NCBI GenBank assembly: GCA_963793645.1
Contig: CAWCAW010000002.1
Location: forward strand, 1-64,000
Source: CAWCAW01 sp963793645
GTDB taxonomy: Bacteria > Actinomycetota > Acidimicrobiia > Acidimicrobiales > UBA8190
Direction: 5' to 3'
DNA: 64,000 nt
The notes beneath the pieces are model-generated. The model saw nothing but the letters and a program-made list of their open reading frames with translations. It did not search any database and had not been told where the DNA came from. The translations under genes were made by a program, and so were the position numbers. Each line of letters begins with the position of its first letter. Within the stretch, counting starts at the first letter, position 1. Shown here piece by piece: positions 62,321-64,000 of the stretch.

Positions 62321-62334
62321 TGGAACACGTTCTG
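62321..62334. promoter_or_regulatory. KstR-like operator upstream of cyp125
   Basis: TGGAACACGTTCTG matches the operator except for the last base (G for A). It lies 28 bases before the cyp125-like ATG, giving each of the two divergent transcripts its own site. Confidence 0.6.
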
Positions 62335-62361
62335 AAATTGCCGGCCGGAGAGTGGTGACCC

Positions 62362-63582
62362 ATGGAGCTCAGCGACATCGACCTGACGGACTCGACCAAG
62401 TTCGTGCCGGCCGTCCCCCACGACTGGTTCGCCTATCTGCGGGCCAACGACCCGGTGCACTGGCACGAGGAGACCGGCGGCCCGGGGTTCTGGGCCATCA
62501 CCAAGTACGACGACTGCGTCAACGTCAACCGGGATTACGAGCACTACTCCTCGGCCGCCAAGGCCACCTTCTTGTGGGAGGTAGAGCCCGACCTGCTGGC
62601 GCAGCAGCAGCTGATGATGCTCAACATGGATCCCCCGCTGCACACCCGCTACCGGCGGCTGGTGAACAAGGGCTTCACGCCGCGCATGGTGGCGCAGCTC
62701 GAGGCCGAGATCCACCGGGCCGCCGACTCCATCATCGATTCCGTGATCGAAAAGGGTGAGGCCGACTTCGTCACCGACATCTCCGCCGAGCTCCCCCTCA
62801 TCGTGATCGCCGACCTGCTCGGTGTACCCCAAGCGGACCGCCACCAGATGTTCGACTGGTCCAACCGCATGATCGGCCAGGAGGATCCCGAGTATCAGCT
62901 GACCGCCGAGATCGCCCAGCAGTCGGCCATGGAGCTCTACGCCTACGCCAGCCAGCTCTTCACGGAGAAGCGGGCCAACCCTCATGACGACCTCATGAGT
63001 GTGCTGACCCAGGTCGAGGTGGACAACGAGCGCCTCAGCGAGCTCGAGCTCGAGCTGTTCTTCCTCCTTCTCACCGTGGCCGGCAACGAGACGACGCGGA
63101 ACCTCATGTCCGGGGCCATGCACGCGTTCTTCCAGTTCCCCGATCAGTGGCACAAGCTCGTGGCCGACCCGTCCCTGCTGCCGAGTGCCATTGACGAGAT
63201 GTTGCGCTTCGTGACTCCCGTCATGAACTTCCGGCGCCAGACCACCATGCCCGTCGAGATTCGTGGTCAGCACATCGACGCCGACCAGAAGGTGGTGTTC
63301 TTCCACTCGTCAGCGAACCGAGACGAAGACATCTTCGAGAACTCCGACAACTTCGACATCACCCGGTCCCCGAACCCGCACATGGCCTTCGGCGCCGGTG
63401 GACCGCATTTCTGCCTGGGTGCCAACCTGGCCCGCATGGAGATCCGAGTCATGTACAAGCACCTGCTCGACCGGTTGCCCGACATCCACCAAGACGGCGA
63501 CGCCCAGCGCCTGCAATCTGCCTTCATCAACGGCGTCAAACACCTACCGGTGGCATTTTCTCCCGGCCAACCCGTCGGGTGA
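62362..63582 (+). CDS. cyp125: Steroid C26-monooxygenase, CYP125-like cytochrome P450
   Basis: 406 residues. P450 motifs are the I-helix TVAGNETTRNLM, ExxR in DEMLRFVTPV and the haem loop FGAGGPHFCLGANLAR. The early part (FVPAVPHDWFAYLRANDPVH) and the haem loop resemble CYP125. In mycobacteria CYP125 oxidises the sterol tail to the C26/27 carboxylic acid and sits beside the igr operon, as here. It is divergent from chsE2 with KstR-like sites in the gap. CYP142 or CYP124 remain possible as a closer relative. Confidence 0.85.
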   Translation: MELSDIDLTDSTKFVPAVPHDWFAYLRANDPVHWHEETGGPGFWAITKYDDCVNVNRDYEHYSSAAKATFLWEVEPDLLAQQQLMMLNMDPPLHTRYRRLVNKGFTPRMVAQLEAEIHRAADSIIDSVIEKGEADFVTDISAELPLIVIADLLGVPQADRHQMFDWSNRMIGQEDPEYQLTAEIAQQSAMELYAYASQLFTEKRANPHDDLMSVLTQVEVDNERLSELELELFFLLLTVAGNETTRNLMSGAMHAFFQFPDQWHKLVADPSLLPSAIDEMLRFVTPVMNFRRQTTMPVEIRGQHIDADQKVVFFHSSANRDEDIFENSDNFDITRSPNPHMAFGAGGPHFCLGANLARMEIRVMYKHLLDRLPDIHQDGDAQRLQSAFINGVKHLPVAFSPGQPVG

Positions 63583-63624
63583 CGGTCGCCACCGCCGTCT
63601 GAATTTCGAAGACGAGCACCGCCC

Positions 63625-64000
63625 ATGCGTTTTCATCAGGCCCTGGCCTTCCTTCCCACCTTCGACGCCCTGGCCGTGGCCAAGGCGTCGGACGAACAGG
63701 GATACGACGGCGTCGAGGTGTCCGACCACATGTTCTTCCCGGCCGACCGCCAATCCCGCTACACCTACTCGACGCGTCCTGATGGGGCCCCGTCCTTTGA
63801 GCAATGGGACTCCGACACGCACTGGCCCGACACGTGGTGCTTCGTCTCGGCCATGGCGGCGCTGACCGCCAACATCCGCTTCATGAGCGGCGTCTACGTC
63901 GCCCCGGCGCGCGATCTGGTGACGGTGGCCAAGCAAGTAGGAACCGCGGCGGTGCTGTCGTCGGGACGGGTGACCTTCGGCGTGGGCGTGGGCTGGTGTC
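63625..64000 (+). CDS. LLM-class F420-dependent oxidoreductase, 5' part
   Basis: The frame opens at an ATG 42 bases after cyp125 and runs off the right edge after 125 codons. The visible start (MRFHQALAFLPTFDALAVAK, GYDGVEVSDHMFFPA) and VLSSGRVTFGVGVGWC are those of LLM flavoproteins; the His of the SDH motif and the GVGVGW loop fit the F420-dependent group. It probably shares the cyp125 transcript. Substrate unknown. Confidence 0.75.
   Translation, partial: MRFHQALAFLPTFDALAVAKASDEQGYDGVEVSDHMFFPADRQSRYTYSTRPDGAPSFEQWDSDTHWPDTWCFVSAMAALTANIRFMSGVYVAPARDLVTVAKQVGTAAVLSSGRVTFGVGVGWC

Noticed and set aside
1..64000. tRNA, rRNA or CRISPR array
   Set aside because: No T-arm-like GTTCRA context with a cloverleaf, no rRNA text and no spaced direct repeats were seen by eye.

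Overview
The window is high-GC, densely coded DNA with many ATGA/GTGA stop-start overlaps. The gene content points to a Gram-positive actinobacterium, most likely of the class Acidimicrobiia or a near relative. Markers are PafB/PafC, a BioB followed by a BsaP-like zinc-ribbon protein, mycobacterial-type sterol catabolism genes, many LLM flavoproteins and acyl-CoA dehydrogenases, and a monoderm type IV pilus cluster. This placement is an inference from gene content; no rRNA or other phylogenetic marker is present.

Layout. (1) 1-4.9 kb: tail of an unknown gene, then a rightward group of cupin, cytochrome P450, cNMP-binding-domain protein and FAD oxidoreductase. (2) 4.8-7.8 kb, minus strand: two membrane proteins plus a NarL-type two-component system broken by several indels. 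(3) 7.9-13.0 kb: MBL-fold hydrolase and acyl-CoA dehydrogenase (minus), then bioB-bsaP-LON-domain gene (plus), a ferritin-like protein and an archaeal-type riboflavin synthase. (4) 13.0-17.7 kb: a MobF-type relaxase abutting the remnants of an ABC exporter, then a large FtsX-like permease. (5) 17.7-24.7 kb: pafBC, ctaG, a lipoprotein/flippase-like/alcohol dehydrogenase operon and an acyl-CoA carboxyltransferase. (6) 24.8-37 kb: type IV pilus cluster pilA, pilO, pilM-pilN fusion, GT-C-like membrane protein, pilC, a PilT with an N-terminal MshEN-like domain, pilB, then pilD and a second pilT. (7) 37-49.6 kb: a Pro/Ala-rich protein, moaC, a CIRCE-controlled zinc-ribbon gene resembling mycobacterial Ruc, a fibronectin III protein, tldE/tldD, a thioesterase, an FtsH-like protease, an AIM24 protein and dxs. 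(8) 49.7-64 kb: a sterol side-chain catabolic region.

The last region is the most coherent functional unit. It holds likely homologues of FadD19, FadD17, ChsH3, Ltp2, ChsH1, ChsE1, ChsH2, ChsE2 and CYP125, i.e. the activation enzymes plus the whole igr operon of Mycobacterium tuberculosis with one gene-order change. Four copies of a palindrome matching the KstR operator (TNNAACNNGTTNNA) lie upstream of fadD19, fadD17 and between chsE2 and cyp125. CYP125 would oxidise the sterol tail, FadD19 and FadD17 would activate C27 and C24 acids, ChsH3 would hydrate in an early cycle, and ChsE1/E2, ChsH1/H2 and Ltp2 would remove the last three carbons.

Many genes carry a single-base frameshift, often in a short homopolymer, while both halves remain well conserved. 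Residual sequencing error is as likely as true decay, so these genes are described over their full span.
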